A DNA stretch of 64,000 nt, from NCBI RefSeq assembly GCF_011075055.1, contig NC_058154.1:9121620-9185619 (forward strand). Reading direction: 5' to 3'. The translations under genes were made by a program, and so were the position numbers. Shown piece after piece: positions 59,911 through 64,000 of the stretch. The DNA is from Mangifera indica. Taxonomy: Eukaryota > Streptophyta > Magnoliopsida > Sapindales > Anacardiaceae. Under the pieces are notes generated by a model, which saw only the letters and a list, made by a program, of their open reading frames with translations, did no database searches and had not been told where the DNA came from. Positions within the stretch are counted from its first letter, which is position 1. Each line of letters opens with the position of its first letter.

Positions 59911-62241
59911 TTATAATTTAATTTCTAGTGTTTCATGAAGTGACAAGAATTGCATATAAAATCTCATCCCAAGTACAGGAACACCAGCAAGACACCAATG
60001 GCCACAGTCATTCTGGCCAACGGATCCATACACAGAAGGATGCCCATCGTTTCTCAACTGGGATAGTGTTGTTACATCCAGCAAACTCACTGGCTTCGAC
60101 ATTTTGCTCAATAGATCCTTCACGATGGCCACCGCAGGCAGTGGACCTGCCAGATATGTTGAACCACTTATGGGCTGAGTTTGGTGCTTGCAGCTTGCTG
60201 AGGTCCCTTCAGTCCACTCTTGCCCACTGTCATAAACCAATGGCACGAAAGAGTGAGATTATAATTTAAGAATAACAGTAAAATATCGTGTACTCACTTT
60301 AAGTACATAAATAAATACATTTTTGATGTGTCATTAAATGATTGTAAATTAAAAATAAAATAACATCCAATTATATAAAGACATATCATATATATGTTCA
60401 TTTATATATTTAAAAGTAGATACACATAACATTACTTGTTAATAATTAAAGAGTTTACTTATAGTGGGTAAGAGAAATGCTCTGATAGAAAACTTTGGTG
60501 ATTGAAGGATCAATAGAAGAGTCAATCCATTTTGACCAAGTAATAAGTCCCTTTTTGAGGGCAACCAATCAATCCATATCTTTCTGAATGTTATTCCCTT
60601 TTTGAATATAGTCTCATCTGTCATATCAATTTGTATAGATAAGTTAGTAAAATTTATTTATACATATAGTTTTATTTTTAGTCAGAGATGGATTACATAC
60701 TTTTGTAGGGTTCTTGTATGGAGCCACTAGTGATAAGTATTGAAGATGAGCATGTCATATCCTTTCCATGCATTGCCATTTTTAATCGAGTTAAGCTTGA
60801 GAACCCTCCCAATTTTTTCAATCACTAAATCTACTAGAAATGGTTTAAAATCTAATTTTATTGAAATGTCATAGTCCTGCAAGTTTCATCAATACATTTA
60901 TTTAGATATCATCACTCAAATATATCATATTATTCATAAATTTTAAATAAAAAATTCCTCATATAAACAATTATATATAAAATATTAACCGTAATTAGAT
61001 TATGAAATATAGTTAAATCGATTATGAATAAATCATATAATATGTTTAAATTTTTTCCCATCAACAAACATGTATATAATCTAGAGTATACACAATATTT
61101 TCAAAACTAAATCGAACATCAACCTAGTGGAGAGGACAATTCATTCTAACTAATGGTCAGATCGATTAATTGTTCAAAAATAATATTCAAAACAATATTA
61201 TATAATTTATTATTAAATATACAATATAACTTATTTTAATATCAAAATAAGTTTCGATAAATAAAATCATATTTGTTTCAGGTTTTATAATAAAATTTTG
61301 AAAAAAATTAATTTTTTACATTAATAAGGTCAAACTTATTTTTTTACCCAATCTAATTAGATGATTTAAATGGATTAAACCCAAATCAATTTGCTCTAAT
61401 TCAGTTTAACTATAAAAATTGTTTTTAAGTAAATTGAAATCGGTTTGACTAATAAATGATTAAACTAGTTAGATCGATTGATTTAATTTAATTTTTAAAA
61501 CTATGAGTATACGTACCGGTAAAGTGAAAGTAGCGAGACCATTTTGTACACCAAGTGCGTAATTTGACTGAGGTACTGAAGCATAAAGCATGCAATTGAG
61601 TGACTGCCATTGATTCCTGCTCAGAGAGTCCCCCACGAACAGTATTTTCTTCCCTTTAGACCTCCTCACAAAATCTTGGCCATCGAATCTGCACTACAAT
61701 TATTATTATAACATCAAAGAATTTTAATTTCTACGCTAAATCAGTGGTGGATCCGTGATATAATAAAGAAGGGTTAAAATTAAATTAAAAAAAAAAGAAA
61801 AAATATTAATTAAAAAATGATACAATCTAAAAAAGGTCCATGTAAAAATCTATAAATTATTTTGCTCATTTTTCATACTATAGGGTAATTTAAAATTTTC
61901 AAACCCATAGAGGTCAAATGATCCTTCTTGACCCTGATAGGTTCCGCCGGTAAAATCATGCTTGAAATAGTGATAAAATAAGAGCACCTTGGCAATGAAC
62001 AAGAGGTGGGCTTCCATTTATATTTGAGATAGAGGTTGTCCGGCCGACCATTTTTCTGGCAATCAAATTTTTTCTCGATGAAAGGGTATGTTGAAGTACT
62101 GTAAAGAGGATAAGATTCATCAGAAACCCAACTTCCTTGGAAGAAATCACAGCCGCCCACTTGATCAAAACCTGATGAAATAGTGAAAGAAAACAAAAGC
62201 AAAAGAAATGATAAAGAGAAAGGTGTAAATGTGATAGCCAT
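59911..62241 (-). pseudogene. TBL pseudogene, copy B
   Basis: Exons 62241-61988, 61688-61517, 60876-60701, 60617-60459 and 60227 to about 59930 follow copy A. Here the start ATG and a good signal anchor (FSLSFLLLLFSFTISSG) are kept, with the [22 protein letters not shown] and VGDSLSRNQWQSL motifs intact. Defects: TAG in exon 3 within the TYHWWLH motif (first Trp), TGA at the first codon of exon 4 shared with copy A, a second TGA after QKDMD, and a 1-nt deletion after LAGVP in exon 5 that shifts the DTWN tail. Restoring the deletion, the exons total about 1056 nt. One codon of the CPFI motif is also changed (Cys to Tyr). Confidence 0.85.
60285..60440. repeat. Palindromic AT-rich MITE fragment in TBL copy B intron 4
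   Basis: GATTGTAAATTAAAAATAAAATAACATCCAATTATATAA-like order. The corresponding site in copy A (19715-19790) has a shorter, AT-tract version. Confidence 0.5.
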
Positions 62242-64000
62242 TTTTTCTCATTTTGTGATGATTTCTGGGTTTGCTTCAGGACAATGAGATGATTCTTTGT
62301 TGTATTTTAACATTTTTCTAAGTGGGAAATCTTTTTCTTCAAAGGAAAGCCTTCCTTTCTATTCATTTTCCAGTTATTTTTTTCCTTTTTTTCTTGTAGT
62401 TTTTACTAATGAATTTGGACAATTAAATTGCTTAAGGAAAGTTCCTACATATTTGGAGAATTCCCACTGTTTGTTGATTAAATTGGTCAGCCAACTGTAT
62501 CTTGGTTCTTGGTTTCCTCAGTCATTGGCCTTAGTTTAGGAAATAGTTTATATGTAACCATAATACATTCCATTGAAAAATATAGAACAACTTCATTACA
62601 TTTAAGTTTTCATTCATCTTTGTAATATGAAAAGAGTAGTATTATATAAACAAATAAATTATACAAACTTGTACATAATTAATGACATTTCACAATGTAA
62701 TTAGATAGTTTTAAATTACAGATAAAATAATACTCAATCACATAATGAGATGCCATTATTTGTATATAAAGTTACACATATTATTTATATACATAATTTT
62801 ATTGATTTGAAAAACACATTTCAGATTTGTAATACGTTAAATTGAATTTGAAATGGCAAAAATAATTATTAATACTTAGATTAAAAAAAAATTATTAAGT
62901 GGTAATTGGAAACTAGAATACCATCGATAAAAGGTCTTTAGATCTTCAATGGTAGCACATGTTTCTTTGATGATAATAATTATAATAAAGTGAAAGGACT
63001 TATTCCCATCCAACGTATGATGTGTTTCTAAAATCTCATTTACGGGTTTTAAAAATTCAAATACTCATAAATGAATTATTAACTTTAACTAAAACCATTA
63101 GTTGGAGGGATAAAATTGTTATTTTATTATTAAACATTAAAATCTAAAAATTTATATCATTTTTCCTCTGTAGTTTAAAAAACTAATAATTTTTCTCTCA
63201 CCTAAAAATTTGAAAAATTCACTTTTCTACTTAAAGTTTCTTCTTCATTCTTCAATACTGAAAATCTATTGCCATTGATAGTTGACCACCCCAACATCTT
63301 CTTTTCTGGTTGTCAGCTTTCCCATCAGAATAGGTTCATCAGACAAAAATAATTTTATCTTTTGTAACTAATAATTTTGGTTAAGGTTAACAGTTCATAT
63401 ACGAGTATTTAGATTTTTTACACACCTCATATGTGAGTATTTAGATTTTTTACACACCCTGGGTGAGACTTTGGCCTAATAATAATAGTAAGCAACGGCT
63501 TGCCCCTAGTTCGGCTTGAGAAAATAAATAAAGCTGCTCAAATCATGGGTTTGGATTGATTGAGAAAATAAGCTTGGCCCCAAAATGGACTTTCATTACC
63601 TCATGACCACAAAATATTAACAATGGATCAACTCACAGAATATTTTTGCCTTGTGAATTTATATGATAGACTTATTGAAAAATTAGCGTTGCCTTTCCAG
63701 ATGTGTACACTCTTTGTTTAAATTAGTACAACATTATGTAAGAGAAGAGGTATACATCATGGTTTTAAAATCCAGATCAAGATGGTTTGAAAACCATTTA
63801 GTATTTTAACTGCTTTTACTTGTAGTTAGATTGATGATTTTGCACTGATTGACAAGTTAAAGTCTAGTCAAAGGACAGTTGAATGAACAGTGCAAACAAA
63901 TAGATATAATTAAAATTTAATAAAAAAAATAAAATGATAATGTTCCATCAAAAGAAATGGAAACGTGAAATATCAAAGTTGAAGACTCGAAAATCCCTAA
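62242..64000. other. Upstream region of TBL copy B and intergenic DNA
   Basis: Matches 21588-23364 throughout, including palindromic MITE sequence at about 62640-62810 and the MULE-type MITE at about 62990-63476 (right end TTTGGCC). No gene recognised; similarity continues to the last base. Confidence 0.65.

Larger units (their letters stand above)
37520..64000. repeat. Segmental duplication, copy B (split by the copia nest, continues past the window)
   Basis: 37520-39095 plus 57346-64000 match 16248-23364. The left junction contains a short direct repeat of ATATATACATTAAATGAT. Copy B lacks VTE6 exons 4 and 5 and about 300 bases of VTE6 intron 2, and has extra sequence at 59100-59745. Confidence 0.9.

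Overview
The window is nuclear DNA of a eudicot plant. It is AT-rich, its genes have GT-AG introns and plant-specific families (MSL10-type channel, VTE6, TBL, LRR-VIII receptor kinase), and plant LTR retrotransposons, hAT and MULE-type elements fill the space between them. I cannot fix the genus from sequence alone. There are no bacterial features, no CRISPR array, and I recognised no tRNA or rRNA gene.

Layout. At 0.3-2.1 kb (minus) lies the large first exon of an MSL10-like mechanosensitive channel whose later exons are outside the window. From 2.4 to 14.6 kb is a transposon-rich intergenic stretch: AT-rich miniature elements, a 1.46-kb fold-back element with inverted minisatellite arms (5865-7321) sitting inside a MULE-type MITE (5736-7923), a Gypsy gag relic (12.1-12.7 kb, minus) and a decayed copia pol (13.1-14.6 kb, plus). 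At 14.9-18.4 kb (minus) is a five-exon VTE6 copy (plastid phytyl-phosphate kinase family, DUF92) with a 47-nt exon deletion. At 19.4-21.6 kb (minus) is a five-exon TBL (trichome birefringence-like) pseudogene. At 29.0-36.6 kb (plus) is the one clearly intact gene: a 24-exon leucine-rich-repeat/malectin receptor kinase of the LRR-VIII-2 type. Its joined exons total 3024 nt, exactly 1008 codons with stop.

From about 37.52 kb to the window end the VTE6-TBL block repeats in the same order and orientation. The layout is that of a tandem duplication of about 21 kb (16.25-37.5 kb). In this second copy VTE6 is split in intron 1 by an 18.2-kb copia retrotransposon (39096-57340, 5-bp target duplication AGAAC). 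That element was itself hit by five later insertions: a MULE-type MITE, a 1.27-kb probable solo LTR, a 3.28-kb hAT transposon with a near-complete transposase, a 0.92-kb non-autonomous hAT, and a 5.46-kb copia in the opposite orientation. All five have recognisable target-site duplications, so the copia reading frames can be followed across each junction.

Functionally, only MSL10-like (partial) and the receptor kinase look alive. Both VTE6 and both TBL copies carry disabling changes, and the two TBL copies share a stop codon, so that gene was probably dead before the duplication. If the duplication is a simple tandem, a second receptor-kinase copy should lie downstream of base 64000.
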